Below the pieces are notes generated by a model. That model had not been told where the DNA came from. It did no database searches and saw nothing but the letters and a program-made list of their open reading frames with translations. A stretch of 64,000 nucleotides of DNA from Nonomuraea zeae. GTDB lineage: Bacteria > Actinomycetota > Actinomycetes > Streptosporangiales > Streptosporangiaceae. This document shows positions 45,200 through 53,879 of this stretch, piece by piece. Both the position numbers and the translations under genes were made by a program. The stretch is taken from assembly GCF_005889725.1 (NCBI RefSeq), contig NZ_VCKX01000022.1, forward strand, positions 1-64,000, written 5' to 3'. How positions within the stretch are numbered: the first letter of the stretch is position 1; each line of letters starts with the position of its first letter.

Positions 45200-46408
45200 G
45201 TGGGTCTCAGCGTGATCATCGCCGGCGCCGGAATCGGCGGGCTCAGCCTGGCCCAAGGGCTGCGCAAGCGCGGCGTCGGCGTCACCGTCTTCGAGCGCGA
45301 CAACGACCTCGGGCCCTGGTGGCAGGGGTTCAGGCTGCGCATCGACCGCCACGGCCGGGGCGCGCTGGCCTCCTGCCTGCCCGCCGACCTGTACGACCTG
45401 ACCCAGGCCACCGCGAACAAGCTCTACACCCCGCGCGGCGTCACCTACGACTACCTGCTCAACGAGACCGCCTCGGTGCGGCCGGCCGGCGTGCCGCTCG
45501 ACCCGGCCGCCGCGGCCACCGTGGCCGACCGGCGCACGCTGCGCGAGATCCTCTTCACCGGCCTGGGCGACGCCGTCCGGTTCGGCGAGCCGGTCGTCGG
45601 CTACGAGCACGTCGGAGACCAGGTGCAGGTGGAGCTGGCCGACGGCGGCACCGCCACCGCGGACGTGCTGGTCGCGGCCGACGGCGTGGAGTCGGCCGTA
45701 CGCCGGCGGCGGCTCCCGGACGCCGAGCTGCTCGACCTCGGGACCCGCGCCATCTACGGCCACATGCTGCTGACCGAGGAGGTGCTGGAGTGGCTGCCGC
45801 CCGGCCTGATCGGCGGCGCCCGCCCGGTGCTCGGCCCGGAGAGCCGGACCCTGGTGGTCGGCTCGTTCCAGCCGCAGATGCCCGCCGCCGAGGCGGTCGC
45901 CCAGTTCGCCCCGCACGCCGCGCTGCAGAGCGTGCCCGACTACCTCAAGTGGACGCTGGTCGTCCCCGCCGCGTCCCGCGTCGCGCCGCGCAACGGCGAC
46001 CCGGAGAAGCTGCACGCCACCGCGCTCAAGCTGCTCGACGGCTGGCATCCGGTGCTGCGCCGGGTGGTGGCCGAGTCGCGGGTCGAGGCCACGTTCGCGC
46101 TGTCCATCCGGGCCATGTCGCCCACCCCCGAATGGCCGTCCGACAACGTCACCGTGCTGGGCGACTGCATCCACGCCATGACCCCGGTCGGCGGGTTCGG
46201 CGCGAACACCGCGCTGCGCGACGCCGCCGCGCTGGCCGCCGCCCTGGCCGAGGCGGACGCCGGCCGCCGGGAGCTGGTCGAGGCGATCAACCGCTACGAG
46301 AACGAGATGCGCGACTACGCCTACGAAGCCATCAGCCGCTCACTGTGGGGTGCGGAATTGATGTTCCGCATCCCGTCCCGCTCGGATCCTGAAGGGGCTC
46401 GCGCATGA
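45200..46408 (+). CDS. FAD-dependent aromatic monooxygenase
   Basis: A 402-residue flavoprotein hydroxylase of the PHBH fold. GAGIGGLSLAQGLRKRG binds the FAD ADP moiety and GDCIHAMTPVGGFGANTALR is the second FAD motif. At about 400 residues it lacks the C-terminal thioredoxin-like domain of larger polyketide hydroxylases (TcmG type). The GTG at 45200, with GGAGAG upstream, is preferred over the TTG at 45188 because it starts right at the Rossmann strand. It should hydroxylate or epoxidise the aglycone. Confidence 0.88.
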   Translation: MGLSVIIAGAGIGGLSLAQGLRKRGVGVTVFERDNDLGPWWQGFRLRIDRHGRGALASCLPADLYDLTQATANKLYTPRGVTYDYLLNETASVRPAGVPLDPAAAATVADRRTLREILFTGLGDAVRFGEPVVGYEHVGDQVQVELADGGTATADVLVAADGVESAVRRRRLPDAELLDLGTRAIYGHMLLTEEVLEWLPPGLIGGARPVLGPESRTLVVGSFQPQMPAAEAVAQFAPHAALQSVPDYLKWTLVVPAASRVAPRNGDPEKLHATALKLLDGWHPVLRRVVAESRVEATFALSIRAMSPTPEWPSDNVTVLGDCIHAMTPVGGFGANTALRDAAALAAALAEADAGRRELVEAINRYENEMRDYAYEAISRSLWGAELMFRIPSRSDPEGARA

Positions 46409-47109
46409 ACGACGGAATCGGGGCACGGATTCGCCCCTTACTCCCGCTGGCCATCGACGTGGTGGTGCCGGTCGTCCTGTACCTCCTGCTCAAACGGGCC
46501 GGCCTGAACGACTTCTGGGCGCTGACCCTGGCCGGCCTGGCCACCGGCGTCGCCGTCGCGGTCAACACGATCCGCCGCCGCAAGATGGACTGGATCGGCC
46601 TCCTGGTCGTGCTGGAGATCATCCTGTCCGTGGTGCTGCTGTTCGTCTCCGACGACCCGCGCGTCGTGGCGATCAAACCGTCCTTCTACACGGCGCTGGC
46701 CGGGATCTTCCTCGGCGTGACCTGCTTCGTCGGCAAGCCGGTGATCTACCAGACCGCCCGTCCGCTGGCCACCAGGGGCGACCCGCGGCGCGAGGCCGCC
46801 TACGAGCGGGCCTGGGAGACCTCGCTCTCCTTCCGCCGCCGCCAGCGCCTGATGACCGGCACGTTCGCCGCCTTCCTGCTGATCGAGTCGGTGCTGCGGG
46901 TGATCGTCGTCTACTCCTTCACGCCCGCCGAGATCGAGGAGTCGTTCCTGATCTCGCAGCTGCCCGGCATCGTCCTGTTCGCGGCCGTGCTGGTGTCGTT
47001 CCGGCTGCAGGTGCCGGTGCTGCGCCGGATCGTCAACGGCATCCAGGAGCAGCTGCCGCCGGACGCCGCGCCGGAGAACGGCACGCCGTCGGCCACCGGG
47101 AAACGGTGA
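46405..47109 (+). CDS. VC0807-family membrane protein 1
   Basis: A 234-residue protein with about six hydrophobic segments and a conserved cytoplasmic stretch (YERAWETSLSFRRRQRLMTG). It resembles the uncharacterised VC0807 family. It overlaps the FAD monooxygenase gene by 4 bases and its paralogue by 4 bases, so both are made together with the exporter. A role in export, self-protection or membrane organisation is inferred from context only. Confidence 0.7.
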   Translation: MNDGIGARIRPLLPLAIDVVVPVVLYLLLKRAGLNDFWALTLAGLATGVAVAVNTIRRRKMDWIGLLVVLEIILSVVLLFVSDDPRVVAIKPSFYTALAGIFLGVTCFVGKPVIYQTARPLATRGDPRREAAYERAWETSLSFRRRQRLMTGTFAAFLLIESVLRVIVVYSFTPAEIEESFLISQLPGIVLFAAVLVSFRLQVPVLRRIVNGIQEQLPPDAAPENGTPSATGKR

Positions 47110-47768
47110 GCCCGGTGTCCCCGCGCCTGCGTGCCGCGCTGCCGCTGCTGCTCGACATGGCGGCCCCGGTGATCAGCTTCTTCCTGCTGCACTTCCTGCT
47201 GGGCTTCAGCCCCGTGCTCGCCCTGACGGTCGGCGCCGTGGTCGCCGGGCTGCGGACGGTCTACCGCAGCGTGCGGGAGCGCCGCATCAGCGCGTTCCCG
47301 CTGATGATGCTGCTGGTGCTGGCCGCCACGCTGGCGCTGGTGTTCGTGACCGGTGACGCCCGGCTGCTGCTGGCCAAGGGCGCGGTCATCCCGGCGCTCG
47401 GCGGCGCGTACGGGATCGCCACCACGTTCTTCGGCCGGACCGTGCTGAACGACGTGGTCGCCCCCTTCGTCACCAAGGGCGACGAGCGGCTCGGCGCGGG
47501 CTGGGAGGAGTGCTGGCGCGAGGACGCCGCCTTCGCCCGGCGGCTGCGGCTGCTCAACCTGCTGTGGGGGATCGGCTTCCTGACCAGCGCGGTCGTGCGG
47601 GTCGTGGTCATCTACAACGTGCCGCTCGACGTGGCCGTGGTGGCCGGGCAGGCGCCGACGCTGGCCGCCCTGGCGATCCTCGTCCTGATCACCCGGCCGC
47701 TCAGCGCGCCCCTGCTCGCGGCGCTGCGGCGGCGGGCCGCGCCCGTCCCGGAGGCCGTCCCGACATGA
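47106..47768 (+). CDS. VC0807-family membrane protein 2
   Basis: A 220-residue paralogue of the preceding gene: the same hydrophobic pattern and a related cytoplasmic region (WEECWREDAAFARRLRLLNL). Diverged tandem copies suggest a heteromeric complex. The GTG start overlaps the preceding stop, and its own stop overlaps the ABC exporter start (ATGA). Function is unknown. Confidence 0.7.
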   Translation: MSPVSPRLRAALPLLLDMAAPVISFFLLHFLLGFSPVLALTVGAVVAGLRTVYRSVRERRISAFPLMMLLVLAATLALVFVTGDARLLLAKGAVIPALGGAYGIATTFFGRTVLNDVVAPFVTKGDERLGAGWEECWREDAAFARRLRLLNLLWGIGFLTSAVVRVVVIYNVPLDVAVVAGQAPTLAALAILVLITRPLSAPLLAALRRRAAPVPEAVPT

Positions 47769-50700
47769 CGTCGCCCACGGGAACGATGAGCGAGGCGGAA
47801 CGGGAGGTCGTCGCCGACCGGGCGGCGGGCGGCGGGGGCTGGGTGCGGCGGCTGTGGCCGTACGTGCGCGACCAGCGCCGCCTGCTGGCCCTGGCCTTCG
47901 GCGCGGCGGCGCTGAGCGCGGTGCTCTCGTCGGCCGTGCCCCTGCTCCAGCAGCGGCTGCTCGACCAGGCGATCTCCGCCCGCGACGCGCCTCCGGGGCC
48001 GTGGCTGGCCCTGTTCCTCGGCCTGTCCGTCACCGCCTTCGCGGCGCGCCGGCTCTGCCTGGTGCTCCAGGCCAAGGTCATCACCCGCGTGCAGTACCGG
48101 CTGCGCGACGCCGTCCACGACCGGGCGCAGCGGCTCGGCCCGCGCTCCCGCGGCGGCCTGTCGACCGGGCAGATCATCTCGCGGGTGAACTCCGACACCG
48201 GATCGCTGGTGCGCGTGCTCGGGATGGCGCCGCAGATCTCCGGGGCGGTGCTGTTCACCGTGTTCGGGTTCGCGATGATGCTGACGATCTCGCCACTGCT
48301 GGCGCTCTGCGCCGCGCTGGCCGTGCCCGGCATGATCCTCGTCACCCGGTGGATGCGCGGCGACCTCACCCGCGCCACCGCGCTGGCCCAGCAATGTGCC
48401 GGCGAGCTCACCCACGCCGTGGACCAGGCGCTGACCGGCGTACGCGTGATCAAGGCGTTCGGGCAGGAGGCGCAGGAGCTGGCCCGGGTCGGGGCCGGCT
48501 CCGGCGAGCTGTACGAGGCGCGGATGCGGGCCGTGCGGCTCCAGGCGCGCGGGCAGGCCCTGCTGGCCGCGATCCCGGTGTTCGGCCAGGGCGCGATGCT
48601 GCTGCTCGGCGGCTGGCTGGCGATCCGGCACGAGATCACCGTGGGCGGGTTCCTGGCGTTCACGTCCTATCTGGCGATGCTGGTCAGCCCGGCGAACCTG
48701 ATCGCCGGCGCGGTCATCCTCGCCCACCGCGCGCGGGCCTCCGCCGGCCGGATCTTCGAGGTGCTGGACGCGGTGCCCGCCGTCGTCGACCGCCCCGGCG
48801 CCCGGCCGCTGCCCGCGGGGCCCGGGGAGCTGGTCTTCGACCGGGTGGTCTTCGGCTACCCCGGGTCGGCGCCGCTGCTCGACGGGTTCAGCCTGCGGCT
48901 GGCCCCGGGAGAGACGGTGGCGCTGGTGGGCGGGTCCGGCTCCGGCAAGTCCACCGCCGGGCTGCTGCCCGCGCGCTTCCACGACGTCCTGAGCGGTGCC
49001 GTACGCCTGGACGGGCACGACGTCGCCGAGGTCGCCCTGGCCTCGCTGCGGTCCCGGATCGGCATGGCCTTCGAGGACCCCTTCCTGTTCTCCGGCACGA
49101 TCCGCGAGAACATCACCTACGGCCGCCCGGACGCGACCGCCGCCGAGCTGGCCGCCGCCTCGGCCGCGGCCGGCCTGCACGACTTCGTGGCGGAGCTCCC
49201 CGGCGGGTACGACACGCCGGTCGGCGAGCACGGGACCGGGCTGTCCGGCGGGCAGCGGCAGCGGGTGGCGCTGGCCCGCGCCCTGCTGACCCGGCCGCGG
49301 GTGCTCGTCCTCGACGACGTCACCAGCGCGCTGGACCCGGTGCTCGAACGCGACCTCGTGACCGCCCTGCGGGAGGCGACGCGAGGGCGTACGACGCTGC
49401 TCATCACCCGCCGGCTGGCGGCGCTGGCGCTGGCGGACCGCGTCGCGCTGCTGGAGGGCGGCCGGGTGGTGGAGGAGGGGCGGCACGAGGAGCTGTGGGC
49501 GAGATCGGAGCGCTACCGCGCCGTCCTGTCCGAGGACTCCCCGTCCACCGGCCCGGCCCTCGCGTATCCGGCCGGCTCGGCTCCTGCGCATTCGGCTGTC
49601 TCGGCCGCCGTCGACTCGGGCCAGTTCCTCCCCACGGACGCGCAGACCCCGCAGCTCATGCCTTCGCTGGACGCGGGCGCGCCGCAGCTCGTGCCTCCGG
49701 CCGACGGGGGAGCCCCGCAGCGTGTGCCTCCGCCTGGCAGGGGCAGGCCGGTGGCAGACCCGCCGGGCCTTCCTCCTCTCCACCCCGGCAGATTCAGGGC
49801 GCGGGAACTGCTGACGGGGCAGTGGCGCGGGCTGCTGGCCGTGCTCGGGCTGGTGGCGCTGGGCGCCGTCACCGGGTCGGCCGGCCCGTACCTGGCCAAG
49901 GACGGCATCGACGAGGGCATGCTCAGCGGCTCGGCCACCGCGCTGTTCACCGCGTGCGCCGCGTTCGTCGCCGTCGCCACCGCCGGATACCTCGTCACCT
50001 GGGCGGTGCTGGTGGTCGCGGGACGGGTCGGGCAACGGCTGGTCCACACGCTCAGGATGCGCGTGTGGCGGCACGTGCAGGGCCTGCCCCTGGACGCCTA
50101 CGAGCGCCGCCGCGGCGCCGACCTGCTCACCACCGTCGTCACCGACGTGGACACCCTCTCCGAGGTGTTCTCCACCGGCCTGGCCAGCATGGTGGTCGCC
50201 GGGTTCACCTCGGTGGCCGCGCTCGGCGTCATGGCCACGCTGGACGTACGGCTGGCCGGCGTGGCGCTCGCCGTGCTCGTCCCGCTGCTCGTGGTCGTGC
50301 TCCTGTGCGGGCGGCTGTCCACCGTCCACTACCGGCGGGCCCGCGAGCACACCGCGGACGTGGCCGCGCACCTGGAGCAGAGCCTGGCCGGGGTCAGGGA
50401 GTCGCAGGCCTTCGGCCAGCAGGACCGCAGGCAGGCCGCCTTCAGCCAGGCCGCCGGCGACTACGCCAGGGCGCGCCTGGCCACCCAGAGGCTGATCGCC
50501 ACCTACTTCCCGCTGCTCGACCTGCTCGCCGAGGCGGGCACCGCGCTCCTGCTGGTGATCGGCGCGCCGCTGGTGGCGGCGGGGGAGCTGGCGCCGGGCG
50601 AGCTGGTGGCGTTCGTGCTCTACCTGGCGCTGCTGTTCGCGCCGATCCAGCAGGCGTTCGGCTTCTTCGACTCCTGGCAGCAGGCCCGGGTCTCGCTCGA

Positions 50701-51463
50701 CCGCATCGGCGCCCTGCTGGCCGAGCCGGCGAGCGCCGCCGGGACCCGTGCCCTGCCGGGCCCGCGCGAGTGCCTGGAGCTGGCCGGGGTCGGCTTCCGG
50801 TACCAGAACGCGCCGCAAGACGTGCTGACCGGCGTCGACCTGACCGTGCGCGCCGGCGAGACGGTGGCGCTGGTCGGGGCCTCGGGCGCGGGCAAGTCGA
50901 CGCTGGTGAAGCTGATCGCCGGGTTCCACCGGCCCACGTCGGGCTCGATCCGGCTCGACGGCCGCGACCTGCCGGCCGGGCACCGGGCCCATCTCGGGTA
51001 CGTCCCCCAGGAGCCGTTCCTGTTCGCCAGGACCGTACGCGAGAACATCGCCTACGGCCGGCCGGAGGCCACCGACGCCGAGGTGACCCGGGCCGCCACC
51101 GAGGCAGGCGTGCACGAGACGATCCTGCGGCTGCCCGGCGGCTACGACCACCTGCTTCCCGGCTCGCTGTCCACCGGGCAGCGCCAGCTCGTCTGCCTGG
51201 CCAGGGCACTGCTGGTCGAGCCCGCCCTGCTCGTCCTGGACGAGGCGGCCGCCAACGCCGACCCGGAGGCGGCCGAGGCGATCCGGCGCGCCGCCGACCG
51301 GCACACCACCGTCATGATCACCCACCGCCTGTCCGGGGCGCAGGACGCCGACCGGGTGGCGGTGCTGGCGGGGGGACGGCTCGTGGAGGTGGGCACGCAC
51401 GCCGACCTGCTGGCCGCGGAGGGACAGTACGCGGCGATGTGGCGCACGACCAGGGAAGACTGA
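47765..51463 (+). CDS. Fused two-half ABC exporter (TMD-NBD-TMD-NBD)
   Basis: A 1232-residue exporter with both halves in one chain, joined by a Pro-rich linker with APQL/VP repeats (about 600-670). NBD1 has Walker A GGSGSGKST and LSGGQRQR, but its Q-loop is AFEDP, its catalytic Glu is Asp (VLDDV) and its switch His is Arg (ITRRL). NBD2 has PQEP, VLDEA and ITHRL intact, but signature LSTGQRQL. This is the pattern of asymmetric exporters with one degenerate and one active ATP site. In an operon with a drug-kinase-like enzyme it is the likely product exporter. The start at 47765 overlaps the previous stop. Confidence 0.92.
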   Translation: MTSPTGTMSEAEREVVADRAAGGGGWVRRLWPYVRDQRRLLALAFGAAALSAVLSSAVPLLQQRLLDQAISARDAPPGPWLALFLGLSVTAFAARRLCLVLQAKVITRVQYRLRDAVHDRAQRLGPRSRGGLSTGQIISRVNSDTGSLVRVLGMAPQISGAVLFTVFGFAMMLTISPLLALCAALAVPGMILVTRWMRGDLTRATALAQQCAGELTHAVDQALTGVRVIKAFGQEAQELARVGAGSGELYEARMRAVRLQARGQALLAAIPVFGQGAMLLLGGWLAIRHEITVGGFLAFTSYLAMLVSPANLIAGAVILAHRARASAGRIFEVLDAVPAVVDRPGARPLPAGPGELVFDRVVFGYPGSAPLLDGFSLRLAPGETVALVGGSGSGKSTAGLLPARFHDVLSGAVRLDGHDVAEVALASLRSRIGMAFEDPFLFSGTIRENITYGRPDATAAELAAASAAAGLHDFVAELPGGYDTPVGEHGTGLSGGQRQRVALARALLTRPRVLVLDDVTSALDPVLERDLVTALREATRGRTTLLITRRLAALALADRVALLEGGRVVEEGRHEELWARSERYRAVLSEDSPSTGPALAYPAGSAPAHSAVSAAVDSGQFLPTDAQTPQLMPSLDAGAPQLVPPADGGAPQRVPPPGRGRPVADPPGLPPLHPGRFRARELLTGQWRGLLAVLGLVALGAVTGSAGPYLAKDGIDEGMLSGSATALFTACAAFVAVATAGYLVTWAVLVVAGRVGQRLVHTLRMRVWRHVQGLPLDAYERRRGADLLTTVVTDVDTLSEVFSTGLASMVVAGFTSVAALGVMATLDVRLAGVALAVLVPLLVVVLLCGRLSTVHYRRAREHTADVAAHLEQSLAGVRESQAFGQQDRRQAAFSQAAGDYARARLATQRLIATYFPLLDLLAEAGTALLLVIGAPLVAAGELAPGELVAFVLYLALLFAPIQQAFGFFDSWQQARVSLDRIGALLAEPASAAGTRALPGPRECLELAGVGFRYQNAPQDVLTGVDLTVRAGETVALVGASGAGKSTLVKLIAGFHRPTSGSIRLDGRDLPAGHRAHLGYVPQEPFLFARTVRENIAYGRPEATDAEVTRAATEAGVHETILRLPGGYDHLLPGSLSTGQRQLVCLARALLVEPALLVLDEAAANADPEAAEAIRRAADRHTTVMITHRLSGAQDADRVAVLAGGRLVEVGTHADLLAAEGQYAAMWRTTRED

Positions 51464-51593
51464 CCGGCTCAGGGCACGAGCAAGGTCCAGGCGGGCTGGC
51501 CGCTCCAGCGAGCGCAGTGGAACACGGCAACTGGCACCCGCCCGGAAGCGCCGAGGAGTCCCCGGAAGAACTGGGGGACGGGAGCCGCCCGGA

Positions 51594-52211
51594 TCAGAGG
51601 TGGGTGGCGGCGGCGGTGCGCAGGGAGTCGTGGTAGTCCACGCACGACTGGTAGCTGGGGAGCAGGCCGCGTTCCAGCGCCTCCTGCAGCGTCGGCGCGG
51701 CGGCGTCGTGGCCCGACACGATCGGCGGCTCCGGCAGCGCGAACGGCAGTCCCAGCTCCGGGTCCAGCGGATGCACGGTGATCACGTCCTGCGGCCGGTA
51801 CGGCTGCGAGCACTGGTACTGCACGCACGTGTCGTCCGTCAGCGCCATAAAGGCGTGCCCGAGCCCTTCGCCCAGGTACACGCTGGCCCGGGCGCGCTGG
51901 TCGAGCACGGTCAGCGCGTGCTGCCCGAAGGTGGGCGAGCCGACCCGCAGGTCCACCACGGCGTCGAGCACCGTGCCCCGAACGCAGGTGACGATCTTCG
52001 CCAGCCCCGGCGGGACCGCCGCGCCGTGGACGCCGCGCACCACCCGCCGCCGCGAGACCGAGAAGTTGCTCTGTACGACCCGCAGCGGATGCCCCAGCGC
52101 CTCCGCCAGGACCTCCTCCCGGTACGCCTCGTAGAACAGGCCGCGCTCGTCGTCGAACCGCTCCGCGGTGATCAGCAGGGCGTCAGGGATCGCGAGCCGG
52201 CGTACGTGCAT
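51594..52211 (-). CDS. dTDP-4-keto-6-deoxyhexose 3,5-epimerase (RmlC-like)
   Basis: A 205-residue cupin-fold epimerase. The start MHVRRLAIPDALLI at 52211 matches the family; a longer start at 52241 is possible. Conserved parts are FDDERGLFYEAY, the catalytic His in VVRGVHGAA, and YLGEGLGHAFMAL followed by VQYQCSQPY with the Tyr. The RGVH-GAAVPPG form resembles the antibiotic-pathway epimerases (such as EvaD) rather than rhamnose RmlC. It converts D- to L-configured sugars, so at least one L-deoxysugar is likely. It is convergent with the exporter gene. Confidence 0.88.
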   Translation of the reverse strand: MHVRRLAIPDALLITAERFDDERGLFYEAYREEVLAEALGHPLRVVQSNFSVSRRRVVRGVHGAAVPPGLAKIVTCVRGTVLDAVVDLRVGSPTFGQHALTVLDQRARASVYLGEGLGHAFMALTDDTCVQYQCSQPYRPQDVITVHPLDPELGLPFALPEPPIVSGHDAAAPTLQEALERGLLPSYQSCVDYHDSLRTAAATHL

Positions 52212-52265
52212 GCTGCGGGTGGAAACCTCTCGAACGGCCATGCCCGCGAGGTTAGGCGGCCCGGC

Positions 52266-52294
52266 TAGAGACCGGTTCGAGTCCCGGTCGGAGC
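52266..52294 (+). promoter_or_regulatory. Probable SARP-type repeat upstream of the 2,3-dehydratase operon
   Basis: TAGAGAC (52266), TCGAGTC (52277) and TCGGAGC (52288) begin 11 bases apart and resemble the heptamers at 37.2 and 41.7 kb. The site lies in the divergent gap between the epimerase and the 2,3-dehydratase. No good -10 box follows, and the outer copies are imperfect. Confidence 0.5.
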
Positions 52295-52296
52295 GG

Positions 52297-52341
52297 CCGT
52301 CCTCAAGGCGGGAACCAGTGCCCGTCCTCAAGGCGGGAACC
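52297..52341 (+). repeat. 20-base exact direct repeat in the divergent sugar-gene promoter
   Basis: CCGTCCTCAAGGCGGGAACC occurs at 52297-52316 and 52322-52341, with a 25-base period. It starts 3 bases after the SARP-like repeats. It may be a recent small duplication or a second regulator site. Confidence 0.6.
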
Positions 52342-52451
52342 GGAGGGCGGCAGGAGCGGGCTGCCATGGATCCGCGAGCGGTTCTCGACCGGCCGGGCCG
52401 ACGATCGCACTGTCGTCCCGCCCGCCACCGGCATGGATGGATGGAACCGTC

Positions 52452-53879
52452 ATGAGCCACGCCACCTTGACCCGGCACCTCCCGTCCTCCCTGGAGGCCG
52501 CCCGCCGGTTCGCCCGCTCCGCGCAGGTCACCGAGAGCTGGGTGACCAGCAACGCCCAGGTCGACGCCTGGCTGGCCGAGCAGCACCGGTCGAACCCCTT
52601 CCACGTGGCCAGGATCCCGTTCTCCCGGCTGCGCGGCTGGCGCTTCCGCCCGGACACCGGCAACCTGGCCCACGACAGCGGACGCTTCTTCAGCGTCGAG
52701 GGCCTGCACGTACGCACCGACTTCGAGACCGGCGGCAGCTGGTCGCAGCCCATCATCAACCAGCCCGAGATCGGCATCCTCGGCATCCTGGCCAAGGAGT
52801 TCGACGGCGTCCTGCACCTGCTCATGCAGGCCAAGATGGAGCCCGGCAACATCAACGGGATCCAGCTCTCCCCGACCGTGCAGGCCACCAGGAGCAACTA
52901 CATCGGCGTGCACGGCGGCCGGCCGATCGACTACCTCGAGTTCTTCACCGACCGCTCCCGCGCCGAGGTCGTCGTGGACGTGCTGCAGTCGGAGCAGGGC
53001 TCCTGGTTCCTGCGCAAGCGCAACAGGAACATGGTCGTGGAGGTCACCGGCGACGTTCCCGAGCACCCGGACTTCCGCTGGCTGACGCTCGGCCAGGTCG
53101 ACCGCCTGATGCGGGTGGACAACATGATCAACATGGACGCCCGGTCCGTGCTGTCCTGCCTGCCCCGCGTGCCCGAGACCGGCGGCGCCGCCGACGACCA
53201 CCAGGCCATGCTGCGGGCCTCGTTCGCGCCCGACGCCTGGTCGCTGCACCCCGACGCGGTGATCCTGCAGTGGCTGACCGAGCTGAAGGCCCGCCACGAG
53301 CTGGTGCAGCACCAGGACGGGCTGAACACCGTCAAGGGCTGGTACCGCGACGAGCACCGCATCGCGCACGAGAGCGGCAAGTACTTCACCGTGATGGCCG
53401 CCGAGGTGCAGGCCGGCAACCGGGAGGTGCCCGCCTGGACGCAGCCGCTGGTCGAGCCGGTCGAGCGGGGCGTCACCGCGTTCTTCACCCGGCCCATCGG
53501 CGGCGTGCTGCACCTGCTGGTCCACGCCCGCGCCGAGGCCGGGTCCCGTGACGTGGTCGAGCTGGCCCCCACCGTGCAGTTCGAGCCGGTCAACTACGCC
53601 GACCTGCCGCCCGGCCAGGGCCCCCGCTTCCGGGCCGAGGCGCTGTCCGCGCCCGCCGCCCAGATCAGGTACGACGTGATCCAGTCGGAGGAGGGCGGCC
53701 GCTTCCACTGCGCGGAGACCCGCAACCTGATCGTCGACGTCGGCGGGAGCTTCCCGCTGGAGGTGCCGCCCGAGTTCGTCTGGATGACGCCGCGGCAGAT
53801 CACGTCACTGCTGCGGCACAGCTACTACCTCGGCATCCAGGCACGCAGCCTCTTCGCCGGCCTCCAGTCGATCTCATGA
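52452..53879 (+). CDS. NDP-hexose 2,3-dehydratase
   Basis: A 475-residue enzyme of the TylX3/SpnO/UrdS family that eliminates the C2 hydroxyl from dTDP-4-keto-6-deoxyglucose. Two homologous halves are visible: GWRFRPDTGNLAHDSGRFFS in the first and GWYRDEHRIAHESGKYFT in the second, each followed by QPLI/QPLV and QSEQGSWFL/QSEEGGRFH elements. Length and duplication match the family. The start ATG at 52452 is the second in-frame ATG. It overlaps the 3-ketoreductase gene by 4 bases, as expected, since its product is unstable until reduced. Confidence 0.95.
   Translation: MSHATLTRHLPSSLEAARRFARSAQVTESWVTSNAQVDAWLAEQHRSNPFHVARIPFSRLRGWRFRPDTGNLAHDSGRFFSVEGLHVRTDFETGGSWSQPIINQPEIGILGILAKEFDGVLHLLMQAKMEPGNINGIQLSPTVQATRSNYIGVHGGRPIDYLEFFTDRSRAEVVVDVLQSEQGSWFLRKRNRNMVVEVTGDVPEHPDFRWLTLGQVDRLMRVDNMINMDARSVLSCLPRVPETGGAADDHQAMLRASFAPDAWSLHPDAVILQWLTELKARHELVQHQDGLNTVKGWYRDEHRIAHESGKYFTVMAAEVQAGNREVPAWTQPLVEPVERGVTAFFTRPIGGVLHLLVHARAEAGSRDVVELAPTVQFEPVNYADLPPGQGPRFRAEALSAPAAQIRYDVIQSEEGGRFHCAETRNLIVDVGGSFPLEVPPEFVWMTPRQITSLLRHSYYLGIQARSLFAGLQSIS

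Noticed and set aside
47612-51400. A 1262-codon open frame antisense to the ABC exporter
   Set aside because: Its translation is low-complexity Arg/Gly/His/Ala, typical of the reverse frame of GC-rich genes. The plus-strand frame has full ABC motifs.
51464-51593. Terminator between the exporter and epimerase genes
   Set aside because: There are GC-rich stretches, but no long perfect stem comparable with those at 37134 or 55859.
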